Translations under genes and position numbers: made by a program
Source of the DNA: Cyanobacteria bacterium TGS_CYA1
GTDB lineage: Bacteria; Cyanobacteriota; Vampirovibrionia; Obscuribacterales; Obscuribacteraceae
Direction: 5' to 3'
DNA length: 64,000 nt
NCBI GenBank assembly: GCA_026129135.1
Contig: JAHCIQ010000001.1
Span: forward strand, 124,001 to 188,000
Part shown: one piece after another, positions 54,548 to 62,769 of the stretch
Position numbering within the stretch: position 1 is the first letter of the stretch
How the letters are laid out: each line of letters opens with the position of its first letter
The notes under the pieces: generated by a model
Told to the model about the DNA's origin: nothing
Database searches by the model: none
What the model saw: the letters and a program-made list of their open reading frames with translations, nothing else

Positions 54548-55759
54548 ATGACTGAAAATCCAAGAGCAATCAAGTTGGGCGAACTTATGATACGCGCTGG
54601 CGTACTGACCTCGCAGCAACTGATTGAAGCTATCGAGTACTCTAAACAGACAAGCATGCCAGTAGGCAAGATGTTCGTCATGTGCGGAATTGTGACTGAG
54701 AATGTTTTGTATTCTGCGGTGCAATTACAGTCCATGGTTCGTGACAATGTGGTCGACCTTGAGAATGCCATCGCACTTCTTTCGATGGTTTACAGACAAA
54801 ATATCACTCTGCAACAAGCAATGGAGCAGAGCGGGCGCAATACCCAGGCCAAACAACCCACTTTCCGCCTGGGCGAAATACTTTATGAGGCAGGCTTTCT
54901 GGGTGCTGATGAGCTTGAAAAATTTCTCAAAGACGGTCAGGATTCGGGCTTGCCGCTCGGACGCATAATCCTTTTATATGGCTCTATTTCCAAGGAAATG
55001 CTAAGTGCTGCTCTTTCGGCTCAAGTCATGGTCCGTGACGGAAAAGTAAGTCGCGACCAGGCAATCAAAGCGCTAAAAACGACCAGACGCAGACGCTCTG
55101 ATCTCGAGACATCGCTTCGTGAGCTTGGCTTTTACAACGGTCCGGTACGTCCGCATACTTTGATTGGTGAACTCTTCATTCGCAGTGGTCTAGTGGAAGA
55201 GGCGGATTTGCTCAGCGCACTTGAGTTCGCTCTGGAGAATGAAGTGCCGATTGGACGCGCTTTGATTCAGAAAAAAATAGTGACACAGCCCGATCTGGAA
55301 ATAGCTTTAAAATTGCAAGAAATGGTTATCAACGCCACTTTGAGCGACGTGCAGGCAATAGAAATTTTGAACAAAGTCAGCAAAAGAGGCTTCTCGCCTA
55401 CATCTGCACTTACTGAGCTTGCCCTCTCGACAGCCACGACAGATGACTGCAAAATCTTGTGGCAGCTGCTCACCGCCTCTGGCACCGTTCATCAGGATGC
55501 ACGACCTGGCGTTTTCACTAAAGAAGACATTGCCATGGCTGAAATGGGACATAACTTGTTATCTGCCGAATTAATAGACGAATTCACCCTCAACTGCGCC
55601 TGCCGCTGCCAGTTTTTGATGCGGTCTGGATTCTTGGATTTACAAAGAGCAGTAGTGGTGCTCAATCACAGCCGTACCCGTCGGATTTCGGCAGATGATT
55701 CATTGCGCGAGCTTAGTTGGATAGCAAAAACGCAGGAACAGCTAGATTCGGGCATTTAG
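54548..55759 (+). CDS. Four-repeat MshEN-like protein
   Basis: Three clear tandem repeats of about 90 residues (8-97, 106-195, 204-295) and a fourth degenerate one (about 305-393). Each has the pattern LGE-[IL]-x3-[AS]G-[FVL] ... [ML]P-[VLI]-G-[RK] ... [GK]-x-[IV] ... AL/AV-x-[LA]-Q-x-MV. The unit resembles the MshEN (GspE N-terminal) domain known to bind c-di-GMP, but no GspE ATPase is attached. It is entirely helical and soluble. The ATG at 54548 follows GGGGTGG; a GTG at 54539 lies inside that site. No partner gene is adjacent. Confidence 0.7.
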   Translation: MTENPRAIKLGELMIRAGVLTSQQLIEAIEYSKQTSMPVGKMFVMCGIVTENVLYSAVQLQSMVRDNVVDLENAIALLSMVYRQNITLQQAMEQSGRNTQAKQPTFRLGEILYEAGFLGADELEKFLKDGQDSGLPLGRIILLYGSISKEMLSAALSAQVMVRDGKVSRDQAIKALKTTRRRRSDLETSLRELGFYNGPVRPHTLIGELFIRSGLVEEADLLSALEFALENEVPIGRALIQKKIVTQPDLEIALKLQEMVINATLSDVQAIEILNKVSKRGFSPTSALTELALSTATTDDCKILWQLLTASGTVHQDARPGVFTKEDIAMAEMGHNLLSAELIDEFTLNCACRCQFLMRSGFLDLQRAVVVLNHSRTRRISADDSLRELSWIAKTQEQLDSGI

Positions 55760-55901
55760 CTAGTATAAGTTTCAATAAGCACTTCAACTAATTAATCAAG
55801 ACCCATAACCCGGTCTATTACTGCTTCTAAACCAAATGAAGGGAATAGCTCAAAAAAGACTATTAGTTTCAAATAGGCGACCGTGTTAAGGTTTACTCAC
55901 T

Positions 55902-56747
55902 ATGGCAGAATTCACAATCTCATTTTTGGTCACGCTCTTTCTGGTCACCCTTGGCACAACCATTGGTTATCACCGATTGTTGTCTCATCGGTCGTTCAAA
56001 TGCCCGAAGGCTGTAGAATACGTCTTCATTACGCTAGGCTATTTGGGTTTTCAGACATCGCCTATTTGGTGGACGGCTATGCACCGCACTCATCATCGAT
56101 ACTCAGATGAGGTGCTCGATCCTCACGCCGGTCTGCATGGGTGGAAGCGTAGTGTGTACGGATGGATTTTCGACGAGAAATATCCCGATCACGTTGACAA
56201 AAATGTTGTTTGCCCAGATCTGGTCAACGACCCGTATTACAAATTTCTCGACTGCGGTGGTGATGTTCAGAAAGCGCACTTGCTAAACGGTTTCACCAAT
56301 TTCATGGTGCGTTTTGCGATTCTATATTTCTTTGGACTTCCAGCTGCTCTGGGCTCGTTGCTTGCTGGTCTTACGATGCAACAAATCACTCTCTGGTTCA
56401 ATTTGTTGTCGCACATGCCCCAATATGGCTACAAAAATTATGAGACCAGTGACGATAGCACTAATAATTACTTCCTGACCTTGCTCACTTTGGGAGAAGG
56501 GCTGCACAACAATCACCATGCTGTTCCAGGCTCTGCCAACAATTCTATGAGGAAGGGCGAAATCGATATCAACTGGTATATCATTCGCGGTTTGCAGAAG
56601 ATTGGTTTAGTCGGCTGGGCTAATGATGGTGCTGCACACCGTCTTGAATCGAGTCTGCGCATCAAGAGTGCAAAAGTCGATCCATTGCCGGTTCCATCAG
56701 AAGCGGTTCAGATGCTGCACGAAGAGCCAAGTTTAGTTAAGAGCTAG
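55902..56747 (+). CDS. Membrane fatty-acid (acyl-CoA) desaturase
   Basis: Three histidine boxes of the delta-9 desaturase family are present: HRLLSH, HRTHH and HNNHH. Two hydrophobic hairpins lie around them. The enzyme uses a di-iron centre to insert a double bond into acyl chains. At 281 residues it is a short member. It ends four bases inside the convergent GT-C-like gene (shared CTAG). No ribosome binding site beyond AAGG at about -10 is visible. Confidence 0.9.
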   Translation: MAEFTISFLVTLFLVTLGTTIGYHRLLSHRSFKCPKAVEYVFITLGYLGFQTSPIWWTAMHRTHHRYSDEVLDPHAGLHGWKRSVYGWIFDEKYPDHVDKNVVCPDLVNDPYYKFLDCGGDVQKAHLLNGFTNFMVRFAILYFFGLPAALGSLLAGLTMQQITLWFNLLSHMPQYGYKNYETSDDSTNNYFLTLLTLGEGLHNNHHAVPGSANNSMRKGEIDINWYIIRGLQKIGLVGWANDGAAHRLESSLRIKSAKVDPLPVPSEAVQMLHEEPSLVKS

Positions 56748-58759
56748 TTCAAAGCTAAATCGCTGAGTATTATTTTGCTGGCTTTAGAAGCCACTTTTAT
56801 CACGACGTAGCATTCGTTGTTTGATTTCGGTAGAGCTACTTCAAATTCGTTGCGTACTTGTTTGGGCTCGCTTTCAAAAACACTATTGCCAGACTCGTCG
56901 AATAAAGTGACTGAGATTTCGTTTGTCGCGTTGACGCGTGATTCAATTCTGCCTTCTATGCTGGTTTTGTTTTTGTAGGTTTTGGCAGAAAGCAGAAATC
57001 CATCTGTCACTGCGAATGATTTTTGATATTCTTTGCCGGTCGGCTCATATGGCTCGGTACTAGAAATCCAGCTTGGCTGTCCAAAAATAAAATCGGGGTC
57101 GAGTATCTTTTTCATCTCTACAAGCGCTTTGACGGCTGATTGTGGCGAAGTTTGACGAGTGCGCTTATAGACAGTAATTTCTGAATTGTTATCTAGTTTG
57201 GCTTGAATTGTTGTCTTTTCGAAGTCTTCGCTAATAGGCCATTTTTTCTCGAAGCATTCGAGAACCAAACTCAAAATAGTCGAACTTTCCGGTTTGTACA
57301 TTGGAATAAATGGATGTGCTAGCACCACCGAATTGCATGTAAGCAAGGCACCAAGCGGAAGAGCGTCGCGAGTATTTAGAATCGGCGGCTCGATATATTT
57401 GGGAAAATCGGTATTGCGTTCGTTGATTCTTTGATAATTTCTCAAAATATCAGGACACAAAATCTGATTGCCAGACACAATAAATATAGGCTGAAAAGCA
57501 GTGCCCATCTCTTTTAAATCTTTGAGCAAAAGTCCCATCTGTTTTTGGTCGCCGCGAGTAAGGGGACCAAAATTTGCGGTGACCAATCGGCCAGACATAA
57601 TAGGCTCGTTCAGTGGCATGGTGAGCATGCCATAGCGGGTCAATCCAGCTGGAAGTTGTTCATATGGCAAAATTCCCAGCGCAAAATTTAGAAGCAAAAA
57701 CGGTGCGGTGAGCCAGATTGCAATTTTTCTCTTGCCATTCAAAAGCACATAAAAGAAAGAGCTGCACCCGAGCACCACGATTGGTGCAGCATATGATAAG
57801 TAGTGAATAGCAAGATGTTTACCAAACAAGATCCAGTCAAGCACCATCAACACGGCAAGAGCCATTAGACTGTTTAATTTATTGCGATCGAAAAAGTCGC
57901 TCTTAAGAGCCAAAACAATTCCTGTAATGCATAGAAGCCACGTTGTTAGACCAAATCCTGAAATGTAATATCCGGCAATTCCAATTGGATCGATGCATGC
58001 TGCTGTATACAAGTTTAGAAAAGGCTCGGAGAAAATGCTCATCACAAAGCCGATACCGACTGTCAGGAGAAATATTATCGAGACAAAAGCAATTTTGCTC
58101 AATTGCAGAAAAGTCTTCGGTAGGTCTTTTTTCTCTTGATAAAAAATGGCAAAAAAGCTCGTAGCAGTGGCAATAGCACCATAAGCGTAATGACGTCGCA
58201 AAACTGGTGCGAGTGCAAGGAGAATGCCGGTTGCTAAAGTGTTTTTTAACGAAGGATTTTCTTGCATCTTCTGGCAATAATGAAATGACAGAAGCAAACA
58301 TAAAAGCGCAATTGCATCTGGATAACCACGCAAACTGCATGCCCAGAGTGCCGGCTGAGTCATGAAAACTGTAAATGCAATCCAGAACATTCTGTTGCTT
58401 TGATTTTTCAGAGCATTATTTACCAGGCTGGCCAAAATAAGGGCTGCGGGAATCTGAAAAAGCACAACCTGACTAATAATAAAGGCATAGCGATTATCGC
58501 CGAAAATGAGCGATACTGGCAATAAAGGAATGGTAAAAAGGAAATTGTATAAAAGCTTAGTGGAATAAATGATCAAAGCCATTCCAGTGAGCGGATTCTC
58601 TACAAACGCGTCGCGGACTGTTTTGACTATAAATTGATAGTAGTTGTAATCGCTCCAGTACAAGCCAGATTCGCGCGATAAGTACATGGTGGCAATGCCG
58701 GCAGAAATAAGAATTATTGCCACTATCGCAAGTATGGAAGAGCCTTTAAGCTTTGGCAT
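56744..58759 (-). CDS. GT-C-like membrane protein with C-terminal outer domain
   Basis: About 11 transmembrane helices in residues 8-365 are followed by a roughly 300-residue extracytoplasmic region. The last 90 residues of that region are beta-rich (VTLFDESGNSVFESEP). This is the plan of lipid-linked sugar transferases, but no family signature allows a donor or acceptor to be named. It overlaps the upstream GT87-like gene by 14 bases and the convergent desaturase by 4. It probably acts on a surface glycan together with its neighbours. Confidence 0.72.
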   Translation of the reverse strand: MPKLKGSSILAIVAIILISAGIATMYLSRESGLYWSDYNYYQFIVKTVRDAFVENPLTGMALIIYSTKLLYNFLFTIPLLPVSLIFGDNRYAFIISQVVLFQIPAALILASLVNNALKNQSNRMFWIAFTVFMTQPALWACSLRGYPDAIALLCLLLSFHYCQKMQENPSLKNTLATGILLALAPVLRRHYAYGAIATATSFFAIFYQEKKDLPKTFLQLSKIAFVSIIFLLTVGIGFVMSIFSEPFLNLYTAACIDPIGIAGYYISGFGLTTWLLCITGIVLALKSDFFDRNKLNSLMALAVLMVLDWILFGKHLAIHYLSYAAPIVVLGCSSFFYVLLNGKRKIAIWLTAPFLLLNFALGILPYEQLPAGLTRYGMLTMPLNEPIMSGRLVTANFGPLTRGDQKQMGLLLKDLKEMGTAFQPIFIVSGNQILCPDILRNYQRINERNTDFPKYIEPPILNTRDALPLGALLTCNSVVLAHPFIPMYKPESSTILSLVLECFEKKWPISEDFEKTTIQAKLDNNSEITVYKRTRQTSPQSAVKALVEMKKILDPDFIFGQPSWISSTEPYEPTGKEYQKSFAVTDGFLLSAKTYKNKTSIEGRIESRVNATNEISVTLFDESGNSVFESEPKQVRNEFEVALPKSNNECYVVIKVASKASKIILSDLALN

Positions 58760-60020
58760 TTTGACACCTCAGCATAATAAAAGAAAGCACACTAAACGCA
58801 AGAATTACTGGAAAGAAAAAGGCTATTGGGGCGAGTTTGTGACCAAGTGCATAATTTGCAATCCATGACGCTAGTGGGAAAAATAAAAACAAAAAGCACC
58901 ATATGCGGTACGAAATATTCTCACCCGACAATTTGAGAACAGACAGATTTTTCAAAGTCAATACCGCTGCCAGAGACAAGAGCAAGAAGTCGAAAACATG
59001 ACAGTGCGGGCTTAAAAGCACGGCAAGACAAACTGTAGTGGCCCATAACCAGGGATAATTTGCTTCGTCTTTTTGATATTTGTTCCAGACAAAAAACATT
59101 GGGATAAGAGACAGAAACATCAGTGCCGACGTATAAGTAAGCGAATCGTGAATGCTCAAAAACTGTGCGAAAACGCCGCGCAGACTGATCATCACTTGCG
59201 GGTTGACACCAATGAAACCGGCGTACGATTCGGCTTTTTTGACAATGCTCGGATAACAAAGCACATTGTCCATGCCTATAATCATCGAGGCAATTGCAAG
59301 CAAAATACCTTCTGTGATTGCAAATGCTGCAAGCAACTTGATTCTTTTTCCTGCCAGTGCCGGAAGCAACATCAAAAACATGTATTGCGGTTTGAAAGTG
59401 GCAAAGCTCATGAACACGCCGCCTAGGATGTCACGCTTTTTGATGAAGCACAACACGTAAGCACTAAGCCAGCCCAAAAGCCAGAAAGTGGTGTTTCCAT
59501 GCCAGATCAAACTGTAAGCTGGAAATGAGGCTAACACTCCAAGCAGGAATAGAAAACTATCTTTCTTGCTCAAAGAACCGCACGAACTCAGCGCATATAA
59601 GGCGCCCAGCCCAAAGGTTGTTTGCAAAATGCACCACAAAACATATGAATAATTGGCTGGCAGAAGACTTAGCGGATATAAAAATGGAAAGAAATTAGGT
59701 GGTTGTTGATTGTAGAAAACTTCTTTCGACGAGAGCGGTGCCACCAGCTCGTTAAACCAGGTACGTTGTCGGTCTGGGTTGTAAACGTTGCAACTGTCCA
59801 GACGTGAGCGTGCAAGTTCGCTTGCCTGGTAATACTGAAAGAAGTCAATAACTCGATATTCGTTGGTCTTTTTGTCGATGAACCAGCGAGCGTCCGACAA
59901 AGGCACAATTAGCTTGTGCGCGATCATAAGGCATGAGAATATGAGTATGACAAATGCGACCAGTCGAAGAGCGAGGCTCTTGAAACGGTCAAATCGTGAG
60001 AAAATTAGAGTATCGGTCAT
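58746..60020 (-). CDS. GT87 (DUF2029)-like polyprenol-dependent glycosyltransferase
   Basis: About 10-11 transmembrane helices are present. The first outer loop has RVIDFFQYYQASELARS and a FYNQQPPNFFPFLYPL block characteristic of GT87 proteins such as the mycobacterial PimE group. These transfer sugars from polyprenyl-phosphate donors on the outer face of the membrane. It precedes the large GT-C-like gene with a 14-base overlap and diverges from a GT2 that could make the lipid-linked donor. Confidence 0.82.
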   Translation of the reverse strand: MTDTLIFSRFDRFKSLALRLVAFVILIFSCLMIAHKLIVPLSDARWFIDKKTNEYRVIDFFQYYQASELARSRLDSCNVYNPDRQRTWFNELVAPLSSKEVFYNQQPPNFFPFLYPLSLLPANYSYVLWCILQTTFGLGALYALSSCGSLSKKDSFLFLLGVLASFPAYSLIWHGNTTFWLLGWLSAYVLCFIKKRDILGGVFMSFATFKPQYMFLMLLPALAGKRIKLLAAFAITEGILLAIASMIIGMDNVLCYPSIVKKAESYAGFIGVNPQVMISLRGVFAQFLSIHDSLTYTSALMFLSLIPMFFVWNKYQKDEANYPWLWATTVCLAVLLSPHCHVFDFLLLSLAAVLTLKNLSVLKLSGENISYRIWCFLFLFFPLASWIANYALGHKLAPIAFFFPVILAFSVLSFIMLRCQNAKA

Positions 60021-60063
60021 TATTTCAATTCTAATTTAAATAAGCCAAAACGCGAAGGAAATC

Positions 60064-60996
60064 ATGCCTGAGTCCACCGACTCAAATTACAAGCTCAGTG
60101 TTGTCATCCCAATGTACAACGAAGAGGCTGGCGCCGCCGAATGCGTGCGCCGGGTGGACAAAGTGGTCTCTGAAATGGGATGCCAATATGAGCTGATATT
60201 TGTCAACGATGGCAGTCGCGATAAAACACTCCAAATACTTATCGGCGAAAAAGAAAAGAATCCAAACGTCCGAATAATCGACTTGAGTCGTAATTTTGGA
60301 CACCAACTAGCGATTCGAGCAGGCATAGAACATTCAACTGGTGATGCTCTAATCGTAATCGATGGCGACTTGCAAGACCCACCTGAACTGTTCCCCGATA
60401 TGGTCAGAAAATGGCGTCAGGAAGGGTTTGACATCGTCCATGCCCGGCGAAAAACAAGACAGGGCATTTCGGCATTTGCTGATGCCAGAGCAAAACTTTT
60501 CTACCAGATATTGTCTTCTATATCGACTGTAGATATCCCCCGCGATGTAGGCGATTTCAGATTGATTTCAAAGCCTGTGATCGATAATTTGAAAAAGATG
60601 CGCGAGCAACAACCGTATGTGCGTGGACAGGCTGCATGGGTTGGCTATCCTTCGACCATTATTGAATACGATCGCGAAAAGCGCTTTGCCGGTGAGCCTC
60701 AATATACTCTCATGAAGCTTCTTCATTTGTGCTTCTCGGGAATAACAGGCTTCTCGCGTTTGCCTCTTCGTCTGGGTATCTATTTGGGCGCTTTGCTTTT
60801 TGCTGTAGGAATTTTATTTGTTCTGTTGTTGCTGATTTACAAAAATCGCATCATTGCCTGGGCACCATCTGTGATAGCAATCAGTTTCGTTGGCAGTTTG
60901 CAATCGTTCGTGATAGGCATCATAGGCGAATATCTAGCGATAGTGCTCGATCACTCGCGCGGTCGACCGCTGTATGTGGTTAAAAACAAATACTAG
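60064..60996 (+). CDS. GT2 polyprenyl-phosphate glycosyltransferase (GtrB/DPM1 type)
   Basis: A GT2 catalytic domain carries VVIPMYNEE, FVNDGSRDKT and the DGDLQDPP motif (metal and nucleotide-sugar binding). Two C-terminal transmembrane helices lie at about residues 237-290. This architecture transfers a sugar from UDP or GDP to undecaprenyl phosphate, giving the donor used by GT-C/GT87 proteins like those next to it. AAGGAAATC precedes the ATG. The gap to the divergent GT87-like gene is 43 bases. Confidence 0.92.
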   Translation: MPESTDSNYKLSVVIPMYNEEAGAAECVRRVDKVVSEMGCQYELIFVNDGSRDKTLQILIGEKEKNPNVRIIDLSRNFGHQLAIRAGIEHSTGDALIVIDGDLQDPPELFPDMVRKWRQEGFDIVHARRKTRQGISAFADARAKLFYQILSSISTVDIPRDVGDFRLISKPVIDNLKKMREQQPYVRGQAAWVGYPSTIIEYDREKRFAGEPQYTLMKLLHLCFSGITGFSRLPLRLGIYLGALLFAVGILFVLLLLIYKNRIIAWAPSVIAISFVGSLQSFVIGIIGEYLAIVLDHSRGRPLYVVKNKY

Positions 60997-61056
60997 AGGA
61001 AGTGTCATATCAAGTCTGATGTGTGGTGGGCTTAGTTGGGTTTTGCCAGGCGAATT

Positions 61057-61518
61057 TCACCAAAGGGAGTTGCGATTGTTTGTCCGCGATTGATCCCAGG
61101 AAGGTCCCAGCGTAATACTAAGTATGAGCGGTATGCCCGAACATATAAGCATGAGTACTACAGGTGCTGACCATCCGCGAAGAACCACCGCTTGTGAAGG
61201 ATCTTTAGGGTCGTAATAGACAACTACTTGTCGGCCTATTTCCGGATCCACGCCATTTATCACTGTTTTGTTTTGTCCAGGTCTGCTGTGACTTATTTTT
61301 ACGTGTATACGATGTTCTAATAAGTTGAGTAGATTCTCGTTATCTGTCGAATAAAGTTGTTTGCCGACCGCATACTGGATTGTGCGGTTTTCAGATGTGT
61401 TCGCTCTGACAATTCCCGTCACTGGAGTCCAGTTGCTAGTCTGCTTTGCCTCATAGCCAAGGAAAAAGACCATTCCTAGCACGAACAAAGTAAAAAGAAT
61501 GTTGAAAAATCTGTTCAT
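61057..61518 (-). CDS. DUF3592 domain membrane protein
   Basis: One helix near the N-terminus (4-22) and one near the C-terminus (120-138) flank a beta-rich domain. That domain has WTPVTGIV and the VVVYYDPKDPSQAVV motif of DUF3592. Family function is unknown. It lies 15 bases downstream of the nucleotidyltransferase-like gene on the same strand. Only 60 bases separate it from the GT2 gene end. Confidence 0.85.
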   Translation of the reverse strand: MNRFFNILFTLFVLGMVFFLGYEAKQTSNWTPVTGIVRANTSENRTIQYAVGKQLYSTDNENLLNLLEHRIHVKISHSRPGQNKTVINGVDPEIGRQVVVYYDPKDPSQAVVLRGWSAPVVLMLICSGIPLILSITLGPSWDQSRTNNRNSLW

Positions 61519-61533
61519 TTACTCAAAGATATT

Positions 61534-62070
61534 TCAGTGTTTTGGATTGATTAAACTCCATAGCTCCTCAAAAGCATATTCCGCCTTTAATTCTCTTCCT
61601 GGAAGTATAAATGATTTGATCCTGTTCCATCGAGCCTCTTTGTCTTTGGGAAGAATTTCAAGAATCCTGCGTGCGTCTTCTTTGTCGACCTCGTTTCTCC
61701 ATGCGGACAATTTCATAGCAAGTAATTGGTCCAGCGCAGGAGCGAAAACCCTGATGCCTTCAGATTCGATTAACAGAGGTCCCTTTTCGAACCTGGTTAG
61801 GTAACTTTTAGCCGAATCGTTCAACCATCGTTCTGGCAAGTCATAATCTATAGCTACAAGGAGTGCAAGCTCGTGAATTAATTCGTTTTGCGACAAATTC
61901 AAAGCAAATGCATCGATATCTTCTGTTGCCTTTCGACATGCAAATATAAGTGATATGGCTGATCCACCTACCACGCCAATTTCAATTGTTTCGCCTCGAT
62001 CAAAGGCGAGTTTTCCCAGTGCATGAAAAAGCGAAATTATTTCTTCTTTGGCAAACAATCTTTCTGACAT
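61534..62070 (-). CDS. DUF6036-type nucleotidyltransferase-like protein
   Basis: The minimal nucleotidyltransferase motif GGSAISLIF (from G35) and the DID pair (51-53) in RKATEDIDAF fit the DUF6036/AbiEii-like superfamily, some members of which are toxins. The C-terminal helical part has ALDQLLAMKLSAWR, typical of the group. No HTH antitoxin gene lies beside it; the next gene on the strand is an unknown across a 288-base gap. A toxin role is therefore unsupported beyond family resemblance. Confidence 0.78.
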   Translation of the reverse strand: MSERLFAKEEIISLFHALGKLAFDRGETIEIGVVGGSAISLIFACRKATEDIDAFALNLSQNELIHELALLVAIDYDLPERWLNDSAKSYLTRFEKGPLLIESEGIRVFAPALDQLLAMKLSAWRNEVDKEDARRILEILPKDKEARWNRIKSFILPGRELKAEYAFEELWSLINPKH

Positions 62071-62145
62071 TAATTCAATAGCTCGCCTCGCTGCGTTTTT
62101 TTGAGAATCTAATTATAGAGGGTGTTTTGCCAGGACGAGTCTGAT

Positions 62146-62184
62146 TTTTCGTCTGACGTCCGGGGCCTGGACAACAGACGAAAA
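62146..62184. repeat. Long inverted repeat in the 62.1-62.4 kb gap
   Basis: TTTTCGTCTG (62146-62155) and CAGACGAAAA (62175-62184) are perfectly complementary. Inside, GTCC (62158-62161) pairs with GGAC (62169-62172) around a GGGGCCT loop. The T run is on the 5' side and the A run on the 3' side on both strands, so it is not a standard terminator. The rest of the 288-base gap also holds smaller repeats (CTAGCC/GGCTAG, two close TGTGACC copies) and no gene. Confidence 0.6.
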
Positions 62185-62358
62185 TTAAAAGTATTTTGAA
62201 ACTTTATTAAAACGTAGCGCGTAGCGTGATCCAGTCAGCTTTTAATTTGACTAGCCGACTAACCGAAAATCTTAATTTAATTGAGTTGGCTAGAGCTAGC
62301 CCGAGCACATGTGACCTGTGACCTGGGATCCAGTAAATTGAAATGTCGGTCAAAAGGG

Positions 62359-62769
62359 TCAATTGCCTTCTCGTTCTCTTTTCTTTTTGCACCAAAAAAG
62401 AATTTTATTCAGGAATTCAAAAAATCTTGATGCGTCAGAACGCGCAACGGAAACGGTCACCACTGTTCCGTCCAAACATTCGACAGAAAATTTGTACGCG
62501 TGATACGGAACATGCGACATTTTTTCGAATTCCAAGAATTTTTTTGAGTTAGAATCCACTATTAACAGACCTTTCGAGCAAATTAAGATACGATAGTCAG
62601 AATTACCGGATAGGTCACGATACAAACCTATTGCAGCATCATATTCGTCCAGGTCGTATTCTATTCGTGCTCTAACAGACTGGTCCGCAGAAAAGTGCGT
62701 ATAGTTTCCAGTGCAGCCTTTCTTTAACAGTCCTTCAGACAGTTTTTCGACCGGGATTCGGGTAACCAT
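62359..62769 (-). CDS. Protein of unknown function, 136 aa
   Basis: The ATG at 62769 overlaps the stop of the TPR gene by one base (TAATG), so translation is coupled. A mixed alpha/beta core (residues 30-105, with RILICSKGLLIVDS and YKFSVECLDGTVVTVSV) is followed by a basic tail (CKKKREREGN). The core looks like a PH-like or cystatin-like small domain, but this is a guess. No signal peptide or membrane segment. Confidence 0.6.
   Translation of the reverse strand: MVTRIPVEKLSEGLLKKGCTGNYTHFSADQSVRARIEYDLDEYDAAIGLYRDLSGNSDYRILICSKGLLIVDSNSKKFLEFEKMSHVPYHAYKFSVECLDGTVVTVSVARSDASRFFEFLNKILFWCKKKREREGN

Noticed and set aside
62146..62184. Inverted repeat as an intrinsic terminator
   Set aside because: On both strands the stem ends in A rather than T, so it does not fit a terminator for either neighbouring gene.
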